A stretch of 49,409 bases of DNA from IMG/VR virus record IMGVR_UViG_3300032240_001488, positions 1 to 49,409 of that record, one strand, 5' to 3'. Position numbers and translations under genes: made by a program. Shown here piece by piece: positions 8,818 to 20,100 of this stretch. This DNA is from a virus. The notes under the pieces are model-generated. The model saw only the letters and a program-made list of their open reading frames with translations. It was not told the origin of the DNA and did no database searches. Numbering within the stretch: position 1 is the first letter of the stretch; each line of letters begins with the position of its first letter.

Positions 8818-11800
8818 ATGTCGTTTCCATATTTAACAATATCTTCAAATACATCAAGCCTAAATTCAGGTTCTTTTTACACTGAAAATGATTTGTATGT
8901 ATTTAATGTTAGTCAATCAACCGATACGTTCTTTGGTAAATCCAACGAAGATTCTATAGAATTTTCAGTATTTGATATTAATGGAAATTTGAATTCGTGG
9001 AATATTCTTCCAAAAAATAACACCTACAGCGTATTGACTGGTGATTATAAAGATGTAGACCAAAATTCATTGTCTTATAAGTATTTTCAATTGAATTCTG
9101 GTTATACAATTGCCACTAACAGAAAAATTTTATTAAATACATTAAATGATTTAAGTGCGTCAGGTGTAATAAGCGGGAGTCAAGTAGTCAGCTACAACTT
9201 TGTTAGAAATGTGGCTGGCACAAACAAGTTTCCACTCATAATAAAAAGTATTTCCGCTGATAGAAAGGAACTTGAGTTAATTCCATCATTTAATTTGAAC
9301 GATGGTAATCCTGATACTCGTGTAAATTATACCCGTTTTGTTGGGTTTTCCAAAAAAGCAATATTAATTAATGACATATTAGAAAAAATCATCACCAAAT
9401 TAAGTGCTTTCAATGCATCCGAGTATTATATTGATTTATCCACTGTCGCACCCGATACAATTGCATTGATTAAATCATTATTCGGATTCAAAACCGATTC
9501 TGATATAATTCAATTTTTGAATGATATTTACACCGGATATTCCAAGAAATTAACGGTGTCTAGCAGTTTAATAAATCACAATTATGATGGTATTAAAACG
9601 TATATAACAAATTGGCTATATACAAATTACATGTCATTAACTTCCGGTAGTAGTTTAAATTCTAATTTTAAATACATTGTAAATAAGAGCGTTGATTTTA
9701 ATTTGACCAAGTTGAATTACAATTATAAGACATTGGACGTAAGTGGGTCAGTTCAAAATTTTATTGACTCGATTTACTATGACAATTTTATTTCTCCTAC
9801 AATTTCCTCGGTATTGAGCGAATACGAGAACAAATATTTATCATATTTGAAAAACGGATTAAATTTTGGAAATGGTAGATTGCTTCCAATTTTGAATCAT
9901 TCTTTTGCAATGGATGGTGACAACATAACGCTAGTTGTAAAACTACACGATTATGTTCCGCAGGATATTGGAATCCGTGATAGATGTTGGGTATCCAATA
10001 TAGCAATGAATCCTATTATTCAAAAGGTAATAGTAACACAGCCAATTATCAAGCCAAAGTATAAAATTGCTGGCCCAAATTTTGCTGTGAATCCGAAGAT
10101 TAATAGTAAACCAACAACAAAGCAAATAGATTATACAAATAAAAATCAGTTAAACTCGGCGGGGTTGTCTAATCAAATCGAATTCAATAAAAAATTACAG
10201 GCGTTGAGTGTAGATTATACAAAATTTGAAAACTTTGTATTATTTTCAAATGCGGAATTACGTGTTAAATTGTTTTCAAATAAATTATCACAACTAAATG
10301 CATTAAGTTCATCTCTTGTTTCGATGCAATCAAATGCATCAACTAACTCGTTTATTAGTGCATCTTATACATCAGATTTTAATTCTACATCAACTCAGAT
10401 TAACGCCATATACCAATCATTTGATGGATATGAATCATATTTGTATGCAAATCAAGATGTAATAAGTGGTTCGGCATATCAAAACTATCTAACTGATGCA
10501 ATTGAATATGACAGAGCTAACAGAGACAGCTTAATGAACAATGCGCCGGAATACATTAAATCCGATGATGAAAATTCGGAATATTTAGTATTCCTTTCAA
10601 TGGCAGGCCATTTCTTTGATAACATATATTTGTATATTCAGAATTTCCCGACTACTCAATATTTGAGCAATGCGTCATCGAATTCATTTATATGTTCAAT
10701 TGCAAATAATTTATTAGAGCAATTTGGTTGGAATCCGATTAGTTCTGTGGACAACACTTCTTTGGAACATTATTATTTGACAAATTCTCAATATAGCGGG
10801 TCTAATGCATTAAGTAAAAAAACTAAAATGGATATTATTTGGAGTAGATTATTGAATAATCTTCCGATGATATATAAAACAAAAGGAACCGAAGAATCCA
10901 TTAGATTGTTGGCAAATGTATATGGTGTTCCTTACAGCTTTTTAAACATTAAAGAGTTTGGTGGAAATAGCATGTCTACTGACGATAATAGTTCATATTC
11001 GTTTGATAGAAGGGTGTATTTAACAAAATTCCAAGGAAACTCTGAGTATATTGGTTTACCATACACTGATACAATCAAATCTATAGAATTCAAATTTTCA
11101 ATTGATTCCACGGTAAATTATATTTGGAACGACAGACTTTATTTACTTTACAAAGATTCTGATTTTTCTGTTTATATTGATAAAAGTAAAGAAGATTTAA
11201 TGGGAATATTGACATTTAAATTACATGATAAATTGATTTCAACTGACCCACTTCCATATTTTAATGGGGAAATATACAATGTTTTAATTCAACAACAGCC
11301 GTCCGAAAACATATATTCTTCCGATATTCCATCAATGTATCATCTTCAAGTGAATTCAGTTGATGGAGATAGAATTGTATTCAGTGACATATCGGACACG
11401 TTATTAAATAGTTCATATGAAACATATTTTAAAAATGGAAGTTATATCTATTTCGGAAATACTTTTAACGGCAATAACAATTTTTACGGCACTTTAGATA
11501 AAATTAATTTATGGAATACTGTATTGTCCAATGCAGCTTTTATTGACCATTGTAAGAGTTTTGATTCATACGATGATTATGACCCTGAAAATACTTACGT
11601 TAATTTGTATTTTAGATATGGATTTTCATATCCTACTAATTTAGCATTGAGCCAGTCAACTATTGTTCCAAACAACAGTGATGTATATGAATCTTTAGTT
11701 GGAACCGCAGTAAATTTTCCAAACTCCAATTTATTATTTGACCCTGTTAATTGTGTATATTATTCAAGTTCTATATACCCATTTCAATTTGAGCCTGTCA

Positions 11801-12825
11801 ATTTAACTCAAAATGTTACATTTTCAAGTTTTGGCCCTAATAAGTTCAAAAATTCAAAAATTAACAAAGTTAATCAAAATGTGTTGGCTCGATTGATGCC
11901 AACTGAATTAAGCACTACACCAATAAATGTAAACAATAATTCAAACTTAGTGGCAGCATATGTGTCTCCATACGAAACTCGTGATAATGATATGCTAAAC
12001 TTTATAGGTAATTATGATATTATGAATATCATAGGTGACCCAGCATATCTACACAGTTCTAGTTATGATGGATTGGATGAATTAGTATCTGATTACACCA
12101 AATTTAATTCGGCGGAACCAGTATTATATCAGGAATTTTTCACAATATATAAGAATTATATTGACCCATCATTCTTCGATTCCGTGAAGCAACTTGTTCC
12201 AGCAAGAAGTAAATTGATTGTCGGAACATTAATTGAACAATCTATTTTGGAAAGAAATAAATATCAAAATAAACCAATTGATGCACAATCTTTGAACTTT
12301 TTAGTAATGCCGACAATTAAACCAGTTCAATCATTTACAGGCACAAATATTGATGTAATTCAAGGAAATGCAAATGCACATAATAATGGAAACGTTTATG
12401 ATAAATTACAAACTAAATATTTTAGTGATGATAAAGTCAGTAGAAGAATGTCTGCAATGTCAATAAATGGAAATTGTTTTGAATTTGTAAACGGGCAAGG
12501 GTTTGTGAATAATTACATATTCAAAGAAAGTCGTTCAGATTATTATTTCAATTATATGCCGTTTTCTTCCAGCTATAATTATGTAACTGGTTCTGAAAAT
12601 GAGTATAATTTCACGCAAAATAGTGGAAGTTTTGCCGATGTCGGGTTAGATGTTGAATTATATCCAAAAGGTCATTATGCATTAAGATATAGTGGTTTTG
12701 GTCGTGTTTTTGTAACGGATAGCACAATTACCGTTAACGAAAGTGGTAGTTTGGATGGTTCGTCTCCGTTTGAAATGACTTCCACAAATCAAGACACATC
12801 AGCAAAAAAATTAGTATCAATCTAA
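8818..12825 (+). CDS. Giant baseplate wedge protein, gpI-like with LamG-like insert
   Basis: A 1335-aa structural protein. The central region contains the gpI-like tail-protein signature at about residues 680-720: WSRLLNNLPMIYKTKGTEES followed by IRLLANVYGVP. This motif is typical of T4-like wedge proteins related to P2 gpI/gp7. It is preceded by a helical region with AGHFFDNIYLYIQNFP. Residues about 740-930 look like a concanavalin/LamG-like jelly roll (NGEIYNVLIQQQP, then FYGTLDKINLWNTVLSNAAF). N-terminal 300 residues are Ser/Asn/Thr-rich beta structure and the C-terminal part contains another beta domain. It probably acts as the large arm of the wedge (gp7 equivalent) with an added glycan-binding-like module. 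Confidence 0.7.
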   Translation: MSFPYLTISSNTSSLNSGSFYTENDLYVFNVSQSTDTFFGKSNEDSIEFSVFDINGNLNSWNILPKNNTYSVLTGDYKDVDQNSLSYKYFQLNSGYTIATNRKILLNTLNDLSASGVISGSQVVSYNFVRNVAGTNKFPLIIKSISADRKELELIPSFNLNDGNPDTRVNYTRFVGFSKKAILINDILEKIITKLSAFNASEYYIDLSTVAPDTIALIKSLFGFKTDSDIIQFLNDIYTGYSKKLTVSSSLINHNYDGIKTYITNWLYTNYMSLTSGSSLNSNFKYIVNKSVDFNLTKLNYNYKTLDVSGSVQNFIDSIYYDNFISPTISSVLSEYENKYLSYLKNGLNFGNGRLLPILNHSFAMDGDNITLVVKLHDYVPQDIGIRDRCWVSNIAMNPIIQKVIVTQPIIKPKYKIAGPNFAVNPKINSKPTTKQIDYTNKNQLNSAGLSNQIEFNKKLQALSVDYTKFENFVLFSNAELRVKLFSNKLSQLNALSSSLVSMQSNASTNSFISASYTSDFNSTSTQINAIYQSFDGYESYLYANQDVISGSAYQNYLTDAIEYDRANRDSLMNNAPEYIKSDDENSEYLVFLSMAGHFFDNIYLYIQNFPTTQYLSNASSNSFICSIANNLLEQFGWNPISSVDNTSLEHYYLTNSQYSGSNALSKKTKMDIIWSRLLNNLPMIYKTKGTEESIRLLANVYGVPYSFLNIKEFGGNSMSTDDNSSYSFDRRVYLTKFQGNSEYIGLPYTDTIKSIEFKFSIDSTVNYIWNDRLYLLYKDSDFSVYIDKSKEDLMGILTFKLHDKLISTDPLPYFNGEIYNVLIQQQPSENIYSSDIPSMYHLQVNSVDGDRIVFSDISDTLLNSSYETYFKNGSYIYFGNTFNGNNNFYGTLDKINLWNTVLSNAAFIDHCKSFDSYDDYDPENTYVNLYFRYGFSYPTNLALSQSTIVPNNSDVYESLVGTAVNFPNSNLLFDPVNCVYYSSSIYPFQFEPVNLTQNVTFSSFGPNKFKNSKINKVNQNVLARLMPTELSTTPINVNNNSNLVAAYVSPYETRDNDMLNFIGNYDIMNIIGDPAYLHSSSYDGLDELVSDYTKFNSAEPVLYQEFFTIYKNYIDPSFFDSVKQLVPARSKLIVGTLIEQSILERNKYQNKPIDAQSLNFLVMPTIKPVQSFTGTNIDVIQGNANAHNNGNVYDKLQTKYFSDDKVSRRMSAMSINGNCFEFVNGQGFVNNYIFKESRSDYYFNYMPFSSSYNYVTGSENEYNFTQNSGSFADVGLDVELYPKGHYALRYSGFGRVFVTDSTITVNESGSLDGSSPFEMTSTNQDTSAKKLVSI

Positions 12826-12849
12826 ATAAAATAAACTAAAACTGGACTA

Positions 12850-12863
12850 TATTTATATTTATA
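12850..12863 (+). promoter_or_regulatory. Double TATTTATA box, putative late promoter
   Basis: Two overlapping TATTTATA copies (12850-12857 and 12856-12863) lie in the 58-nt gap before the ATG at 12884, followed by a TAGTTATA at 12862-12869. The box cluster sits inside an ACTATA/TATAGT inverted repeat. Confidence 0.45.
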
Positions 12864-12883
12864 GTTATACTGGAAATAGCATT

Positions 12884-13519
12884 ATGTCATATATAGACAA
12901 TACAAACAAAACTGTTCAAGCGATTTTGACTACTAAAGGTCGTCAATTATTGGCGCAAAATGGAACATTAAACATTACATCATTTGCATTGGCCGATGAT
13001 GAAATCAACTACAATCTTTATCAACCAAATAACCCATTGGGTAGTGCATATTACGATTTAGCTATCAGAAACACTCCTGTAATGGAACCATTGAGCGATG
13101 AAACCCAAGCATTAAAACATAAGTTGGTCACATTGCCAGCAGGTGTTACAAGCATTCCAGTTGTATCCGTTTCTCAAACCAGCATAGTTACAGATAAAAA
13201 TTATTCTGGTCAAATCATTATTGTTCCAAGCACAAATCCTACATATGATACTACATTGGGATATACCGCAATTTTGGTAAATAAAAACGTAGGTAGTTTG
13301 ACTGTTACGCAAACCAATAGCTTAAATAGCACATCTGCAACTGTTCCAACTTTCTATGGAGCAGCTATTACAGAGGCGTCTCAAGTCGTTATTGGGTTGC
13401 AATTTCAATTTATTCCAAACACCAATTTGGTAACAACAACTTCTACACAAATTATTATTATTGGTAACGAAAGTGGTGGAAGTGTTACGATTCCAGTTAC
13501 GGTTACGGTAGCAAGTTAA
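12884..13519 (+). CDS. Virion structural protein, 211 aa
   Basis: The N-terminal block (NKTVQAILTTKGRQLLAQNG, then ITSFALADDEINYNLY, later PVMEPLSDETQALKHKLVTL) resembles a widespread but uncharacterised family of T4-like marine phage virion proteins. The remaining 110 residues are Thr/Val/Ser-rich alternating beta strands, probably an Ig-like or beta-sandwich domain. It opens a sub-operon of tail/baseplate accessory proteins after its own TATTTATA boxes. Its location suggests a peripheral baseplate or fibre-attachment role. Confidence 0.65.
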   Translation: MSYIDNTNKTVQAILTTKGRQLLAQNGTLNITSFALADDEINYNLYQPNNPLGSAYYDLAIRNTPVMEPLSDETQALKHKLVTLPAGVTSIPVVSVSQTSIVTDKNYSGQIIIVPSTNPTYDTTLGYTAILVNKNVGSLTVTQTNSLNSTSATVPTFYGAAITEASQVVIGLQFQFIPNTNLVTTTSTQIIIIGNESGGSVTIPVTVTVAS

Positions 13520-13528
13520 TAAGATTTT

Positions 13529-14659
13529 ATGATATATCAAAAATTTAACAGTGGAGATGTTGTAGCAGGCAGAACTCAAACCGTATCATCTGGTTTGTTT
13601 TCCGATGGCAATTATAGTGTTAGACAAACTGGGTTTGTGACTAATCCTACTCAAATTGCACCTTTTGGAGATGGAGCATACGCTGTTCAAAATGGATTAT
13701 ATTATTGGAATGTCTATTATGGGACACAAGTTCATTTTTCACTATCTTATGGAAGTTTAAGTGGAAATGGTAGTCCTGATTCTGATATTAGAACGTCTCA
13801 AATTTTTCCATCAAAGGCAAATTATCAGTCTTATATGAATTTGTTGTTAGACCCATCACAAACCGCATTTTCATTTGTAACTGGCTCTTATAATGTAAAT
13901 TCAAACTCGTCCGTTCAATTTACAACAGTCACAGGTTCTTCGATATTTGCAATGGGTTTTGATACAAATTTATTTAAAAATCAAGTTAATCCAGGTCAAA
14001 TACAATTTGCATTAAGTGGTGCTAATGGAATATTTACATTTATTGATGATTCAAGTGTAATTAATAGAAAATCTCAAGTTTATAATATTATATCCGGCTC
14101 AATAAATCCTATTACTGGCGTTCCTACTCCATATACACCAAATTCTAATGGTGTTCAATATCAAGCCTTGGGACTTTTTTATCCTAAAAATGGGGTAATT
14201 ATATTGAATGCAAGTGTAATTAACAATTTAGTATCGTTGCCATCAGGGACAGATTCTGCTGGTAACCTCGGTGTGGCTTATACCGATGCTTACAGTGATG
14301 CTAATAATTTTGCAATGTTTCAAAGCAATCTCTACAATTCTTTATATGGAGCAGGCTTGTTGGGGGAATCAATGTATGCGATTAAATCGGAATTAATTCC
14401 TACTACACAATATTATGTGAGAATCCAAAATGCAAATTTTAATTATACCAACAATCCAACTTTCATTTCAGATGGAACTGATGGGTTGACTAAAGGAACG
14501 ATTAAAATTCCTGCATTAAGAAGCAATCCTACTACTTACATAACTACTGTTGGATTATACGATTCTTCTAATGAATTAGTGGCAGTTGCAAAATTGAGTC
14601 AACCTCTACCTAAGAGTTTTGACAACGAGTATGTTTTAAAAGTCAATTTGGCCTATTAA
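13529..14659 (+). CDS. Virion structural protein with shared C-terminal domain
   Basis: A 376-aa protein resembling T4-like virion proteins whose N-terminus reads AGRTQTVSSGLFSDG. The C-terminal region carries a module with YYVRIQNANFNYTNNPTF and TYITTVGLYDSSNELVAVAK, ending in a VLKVNLAY strand. The last about 50 residues recur at the C-terminus of the 1203-aa protein at 17166-20777 (PYITTIGLYNGADLVAVAK and a final ILVKWDF). The shared end probably mediates docking onto the same baseplate partner or trimerisation. The start is 9 nt after the preceding stop, so the two are likely co-transcribed. Confidence 0.7.
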   Translation: MIYQKFNSGDVVAGRTQTVSSGLFSDGNYSVRQTGFVTNPTQIAPFGDGAYAVQNGLYYWNVYYGTQVHFSLSYGSLSGNGSPDSDIRTSQIFPSKANYQSYMNLLLDPSQTAFSFVTGSYNVNSNSSVQFTTVTGSSIFAMGFDTNLFKNQVNPGQIQFALSGANGIFTFIDDSSVINRKSQVYNIISGSINPITGVPTPYTPNSNGVQYQALGLFYPKNGVIILNASVINNLVSLPSGTDSAGNLGVAYTDAYSDANNFAMFQSNLYNSLYGAGLLGESMYAIKSELIPTTQYYVRIQNANFNYTNNPTFISDGTDGLTKGTIKIPALRSNPTTYITTVGLYDSSNELVAVAKLSQPLPKSFDNEYVLKVNLAY

Positions 14660-14681
14660 AATAATCTGAATTTGGACAATC

Positions 14682-14700
14682 ATTACTATTTATAAGTAAT
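14682..14700 (+). repeat. Inverted repeat with TATTTATA core before 14702
   Basis: ATTACT (14682-14687) and AGTAAT (14695-14700) flank ATTTATA, so the TATTTATA box at 14687-14694 lies in the loop. The element ends one base before the ATG at 14702. It may be a dyad promoter or operator-like site; 6-bp arms in AT-rich DNA can also arise by chance. Confidence 0.35.
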
Positions 14701-14701
14701 A

Positions 14702-17158
14702 ATGATTAAGGCTTTAAACAAAACAGACGTTTTAGTAACTCCATTCGATGCACAAAAGAATTGGGAAGTTGATAATTTAAATCCTTCCGATTTAATTCAA
14801 TGGATGTCACAATCAATTGACCCGTTAACTGGCATCACTTCTTCTTTATCAGGGTCGGTGTCTTTAACATACATTGATTACGGAGATAACTCCGCACAAT
14901 ATCCGATTACGAATAGTTACTGTAATATTTCTTTACAACAACAATCCAAAGGATATGTAACCTTCCAAAAAGGTGTAGCAAATAACAACTTGTATCCATC
15001 TGCTAGTTTTTATACCAGTGATGTTGCACAATATGATGCAGCCGTTAATCCTAAAAATTTAGATGGAACATACATGAGGTTGATTTATTCACAAAATCAA
15101 CATTTATTCTATAATCAATATAATAATTTTACAAAAACATTCGGAATGGAATCTGCGGATTTAACCGACACTAATAGAACCATAACTGATACAATGGATG
15201 TTTTTACCATTCCACAAAATAAATTTGGTGAGAAAATATTGCCAAAAAGTGTAAAAATTATTGATGATAGTTTGGATAAACAATACACTATTATAGATGA
15301 TGGGAATTGTAATTTAATATTTTCGGGTAGTGTGTTTTCAATTTATGAGAGAGATAGCTTATTAAATAGTTTACAACAAAATTTATCGGCAAATGCATAT
15401 TCATACGATGTGACTGGCAGTGTTGATAACCGTTTTTCAAGTTTGCTATTTAACACCGCTGGTGATATTTCCGTAGTATCATCATCAGTTATATCAGTTG
15501 TTCCTGTTGGCGGAATTGCTCCATATTCAATTCAATGGTATATTGGTGGAGAGTTTAGAGATTTATGGACATTATCCGCAACAAATGAACCCAATATAAC
15601 GGTCAGATACAACACCATTGTTAGTCCAACTAATCAATTGTATTATTCAGACACATACGTTGTTTGTCAAATAATTGATTTGAACAACAATCAAACATAT
15701 TCAAATTTAATTTATCTAAATTCCGGCAGTGTTTCGTATTCACCAACTCCGGTAACGGGTAGCCCAATTTCAACATCAAGTGCGTTTCCTCCAACGGCCC
15801 CAACAGATGCAATACTACATTTAATAAATTCTGGTATAAGTTATACGCCAAATCAATCAGGTCAAAATGTAGATAATAGATACTTACTATATAATTATAT
15901 ACCAGATGAAAGAGTTTCAAATGGAATATCAGGGATTCCTTCTGATGTATCACCATATTCTAGTAGTTTTGTTAATCGTGCATCATCGCTATGGTTTTCA
16001 TCCAATTCAAATGTAGCGAATTGGATAACCCCTATAAATCCAACAAAAAATGGATATGGTAATATTTACGCAGGCACATATTGTTATCGAATATATTTTG
16101 ATTTAATTACCCCAAACGAAATTGCTTTAGACCCAAACGGCTTTACATTAAATGGATATATCGGAGCAGATAATTCAGCGTCTATTTTATTAAATGGCAA
16201 TCCAACGGGGAACGAATTTACTAATACCGGATATTTTTTGGATAAAACTCAATTTAATATAACTGGCGGATTTGTCTATGGGAGAAATTATTTAGATTTT
16301 ATTATATACAATTATTTCTCAGGGGATTCTTTATATGGAGTGTTTACAAACCCTACTGGTTTGTATGTAGAGTTTGACCCGTCAAATCCATTATTTTATA
16401 CCGAGACACCTCCATCGGTAATTCAGCAATCAAATAATTCAACCATTAATTTAGGTAGTCCACTGTCACTTTCTGCTACAGTGACAGGCAGTTTGCCTAT
16501 ATCATATCAATGGTATTTTAATGGAAGTGCAATTCCATATGCTATATCCCATACATTTAATAAATTATATAGTCAAACCTTTGACTCAGGTAGCTATGTT
16601 TTAAGTGCATCAAATTCATTCGGGGCAACATCAACTACTCCAATACAATTAACAATTGTTGGCCCTCAAGCGCAGCCTCCAGTTATATTAACTCAACCAA
16701 CATATACTGTCAATGGACATATATTGAATGTTACAGTCAATGCCACTGGGAACGGGACGTTGCATTATGCATGGTATCGTGACGGAATAAATATTGGCAA
16801 TGATTCTAATTTATTACAATTGGACGTGAATAATTATGCAGTTGGAGGATTTATATTAAGTGATTATTATGTTGTAGTATCAAATTCTGATGGTAGTGTG
16901 ACTAGCAATACATTGCATATAAATTATGCATTTTGTGGAGGAACTGTTGAATTAATAACCACAATTATCGGAGGATATGCAACTATTACGGTAGATAATA
17001 CTACTTATAAATACGGAACGTGGTTTGTTGACCAAGTTTCATCAACAAGTGTAAGCCGAGGTGGTGCATATGTGATTAATGGCCCTCTACCACTTACTAT
17101 AGGTGGTGGTTCCGGTGACCCTGCAATGGTTAGTAAATTTTATAGAGCAAATTGTTAA
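14702..17158 (+). CDS. Multidomain adhesin with Ig-like and CBM-like domains
   Basis: An 818-aa virion protein. Residues 1-220 form an N-terminal domain probably anchoring it to the baseplate (starts KALNKTDVLVTPFDAQKNWE). An Ig-like domain follows at about 250-345 (VGGIAPYSIQWYIGG, later TYVVCQIID). The middle, about 365-560, resembles galactose-binding-like/CBM beta sandwiches (FTLNGYIGADNSASILLNG, then NPTGLYVEFD). Two more Ig-like domains follow at about 565-655 (LPISYQWYFNGSAIPYA) and 657-745 (GTLHYAWYRDGINIG). The last 70 residues are Cys-containing beta structure. Ig-like domains on phage virions are known to bind cell-surface or mucus glycans weakly. That role here is inferred. Confidence 0.7.
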   Translation: MIKALNKTDVLVTPFDAQKNWEVDNLNPSDLIQWMSQSIDPLTGITSSLSGSVSLTYIDYGDNSAQYPITNSYCNISLQQQSKGYVTFQKGVANNNLYPSASFYTSDVAQYDAAVNPKNLDGTYMRLIYSQNQHLFYNQYNNFTKTFGMESADLTDTNRTITDTMDVFTIPQNKFGEKILPKSVKIIDDSLDKQYTIIDDGNCNLIFSGSVFSIYERDSLLNSLQQNLSANAYSYDVTGSVDNRFSSLLFNTAGDISVVSSSVISVVPVGGIAPYSIQWYIGGEFRDLWTLSATNEPNITVRYNTIVSPTNQLYYSDTYVVCQIIDLNNNQTYSNLIYLNSGSVSYSPTPVTGSPISTSSAFPPTAPTDAILHLINSGISYTPNQSGQNVDNRYLLYNYIPDERVSNGISGIPSDVSPYSSSFVNRASSLWFSSNSNVANWITPINPTKNGYGNIYAGTYCYRIYFDLITPNEIALDPNGFTLNGYIGADNSASILLNGNPTGNEFTNTGYFLDKTQFNITGGFVYGRNYLDFIIYNYFSGDSLYGVFTNPTGLYVEFDPSNPLFYTETPPSVIQQSNNSTINLGSPLSLSATVTGSLPISYQWYFNGSAIPYAISHTFNKLYSQTFDSGSYVLSASNSFGATSTTPIQLTIVGPQAQPPVILTQPTYTVNGHILNVTVNATGNGTLHYAWYRDGINIGNDSNLLQLDVNNYAVGGFILSDYYVVVSNSDGSVTSNTLHINYAFCGGTVELITTIIGGYATITVDNTTYKYGTWFVDQVSSTSVSRGGAYVINGPLPLTIGGGSGDPAMVSKFYRANC

Positions 17159-17165
17159 TTAAAAA

Positions 17166-20100
17166 ATGAATACATTCAATGTATTAATACATGGAAATTA
17201 TAGCGACATTAGAGGCGATGCGGCCATCTATATGTTGGAACGAGTTCGTCCAAATCAATGTAATATTTGGTTTTCTGGAACAACGGTTGGTATGCCCACA
17301 TCATCAGTTATAATTTCAAATGCTCTAGGTAATTATACTGCAAGTATTAATGGATTGGGATGGACTGGCAGTGGAACTGACATCATCAATTCGGCTTGCC
17401 AATCATCTTCTCCTAAAATTGATTTAATTATTTATCCTGAATTAGAAGGGGATTGGTCTAATTGGCAAAACGCTGCAATTACCGCATCGAACTATGGAAT
17501 TCCAGTGTTTACTCCACATTTTTCTGATACGAGTTCTGCGTTTAGTGTAAATCAGTTCTATGGATTTTCACCGACTGTATTAGTTGGATGGGGCAATTAT
17601 TTGACTAAAAATAGTGGGTCATATGGAAATCAATTTGAATTTTTTGATACGGTATTAGATGGTAAAACCGTGAGTTCGTCTATAGTTTTACAAGGAAACG
17701 TAAGTGGGTTATTGCAAGCAGAAAATTTGAATTATTTCAATAATAATGAATTTTCAACAAACGCACTATTTTCCCCCGTATCAACTGCTGCAAAATATAT
17801 TAATTTATGCACTGCATTAAGTGCAAGTTATAGTGTAAATTCGGGCAGTCAAAATGTTCAAATTTATACTAACTATAGAGATTATTTAAATACAAATAAT
17901 TTACAATCAAGAAAACAGTTTAATTTTGATGTAAGACAATATTTCAGACAAATTTCTACAGTGTCTTCTAGTGGATGGACACCGCAACAGGGATTCGGAA
18001 TGATTCAAATTTCAAATTATACTGGCAGCGCAGTTGGTATGCAAACTTTGACTTCTAGTTATAATTTATCAACATTGGGTGCAGGGACTCCAATGTATAT
18101 AACAGTGACGAGTCAAAGTGTCGGTGGGCCATACACATTTAATTGGCAAAACTTTGCTCAATCAGGTTTTAAAGATACAATTGTTAAAATTAATAATAAT
18201 GTAGTATATCAAGGAACAGATACATCATATACATGGATACCAGACGTTACTGTGGATAGTGCAACGGTTAAATTCTATACATCTCTGTTTAATGGAAACA
18301 TGTCCTCACCAGAGGGGAACTCTATTATTATATTAAATGGTGTTACATCTCAAGTCGGAAATTTCTTAAAATTAAATTATGGTTATAGTTGCGCCGATAA
18401 TGGAACATATATTGCTATAGGAAGTGTCAATAATGACCCATCAGTGTCTCTATCAGGTTTAGTGGATGTATTAAAATACAACAAGACGACCAATGAATAT
18501 GATAATAAATTTATAATTAAAAAATTGGTAAATCCTAGCGATTATTTTCTAATTTTAGCCGCTGAGTCTGGTAGTTTAGATGTGAATGATAATTCAATTG
18601 ATTCCGCATTTTTGATGACTGAATTATCATCATCCTTCGATGTATCGGTTCCTGTTTCATTGGGAACAGAACAAGCTGGTTCTTCTCAAAATCACATTGA
18701 AATTCAAACAGAATCCGGTAATGATTTATATGTGACATCTTCATTGGATGCATACAATAATGATTCGTTGAACATTGAAGTTGATTCAGTATTCAATTTA
18801 ATCAGTTCATATTCCGATAAATTTGGACAATCGTTATCTTTATATGGCAGTTTATTGGCCGTTGGCTGTCCGAATTACACAATAACTTTTAAAAACGGTG
18901 ATGTATATAACGGTGGAAGTGCTGATATATTTGATTTAGAAAGTTGGACTTCCGGTTCACCATATTATCCAATTGCATCGGTTTCGAGTGAAGGTGATGC
19001 CTCTTACGGAGAAAGTGTTTCATTGTCACAAGTTCAATCAGGCTCTTTGTATTTAGCGGTTGGTTCTAGCACCGCCTTTAATGGATATGGGGCGGTGTAT
19101 ATTTATGAAAGACAGGCAGAGGATAATACTAATTGGGAATTGATACAGACCATCTATGGGCCACAATCCGGTAGTTTTTTTGGTGGAAAAGTTAGATTTG
19201 AACAAAGTGGTAAAGATTATACTTTAGTTGTAGGTAATTCAAATAAATCAAATTTAAATACGGCAGTTACCATTTTCAGTAAAAATGGTGATTTGTGGGA
19301 GAAAAATGTTACATTGGTTGCAGACCATTCTATTACTCAAACATTGCCTTATTTAAATGGATTATCTCCTGTTATTTTAACAAACGCTGCTGATGGGTTT
19401 GGTAATTCTGTGGCAATTTATGGAGATAATATAGTAATTGGTTCTCCAACGGATACTTTATACACAGAATTTGAGGGAGGGATTTCAAAATACAGAGGAG
19501 CAGTGTATTTTTATCACAGATGCACGGGTGTTCGAGGTGACTCATGGGAGTTCGCTCAAAAATCATGGGGTGATATTGAAACATTGGTGAATAATGAATT
19601 TGGATATGATGTGGACATTAATAGCAAACATGCAGTTGTTACTGTCCCTAAACATGGAGTAAATTTCACTTCAAAATATATTTTAAATACGTTAGACAAG
19701 AGAATTAATTGCAATCCAAATGATTCTTATTTTGATACATTAGGACAAGTTGTAATTTTTAATCATAATGTATTGGAATCGAAGTGGGATATTTTCTACA
19801 CACAACAAAAAACTAAAGATTATGGCTATCCATATATAAATTATGGATATTGCATTGCATTATACGATGAATCTTTTGTTGTAGGCGCACCATGTTTAAT
19901 ATCTGATTATAGATTGTTAACACCATATTACCCTAATGTTATTCAGGGATATTCATATGTTTATAATTTGAATAATTTAATAACAAATCATCCAGTTGGA
20001 AACGTTTTTTATAGAGATGGTAAAATCATATTATCAAACAGTGGTTCTATTTTTGATTCTTTGATGAAAGATAAATACGATGGTAGATTTTCCGCATACG

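Noticed and set aside
8818-12825. Tape-measure protein
   Set aside because: The 1335-aa length would fit, but it lacks long helical repeats and hydrophobic segments and carries the gpI-like wedge motif instead.
17166-17735. Subtilisin-like fold in the N-terminal 190 residues of the giant adhesin
   Set aside because: The alternating alpha/beta pattern (ASNYGIPVFTPHFSD, then TVLVGWG) recalls subtilases, but no Asp, His or Ser catalytic motif is present.
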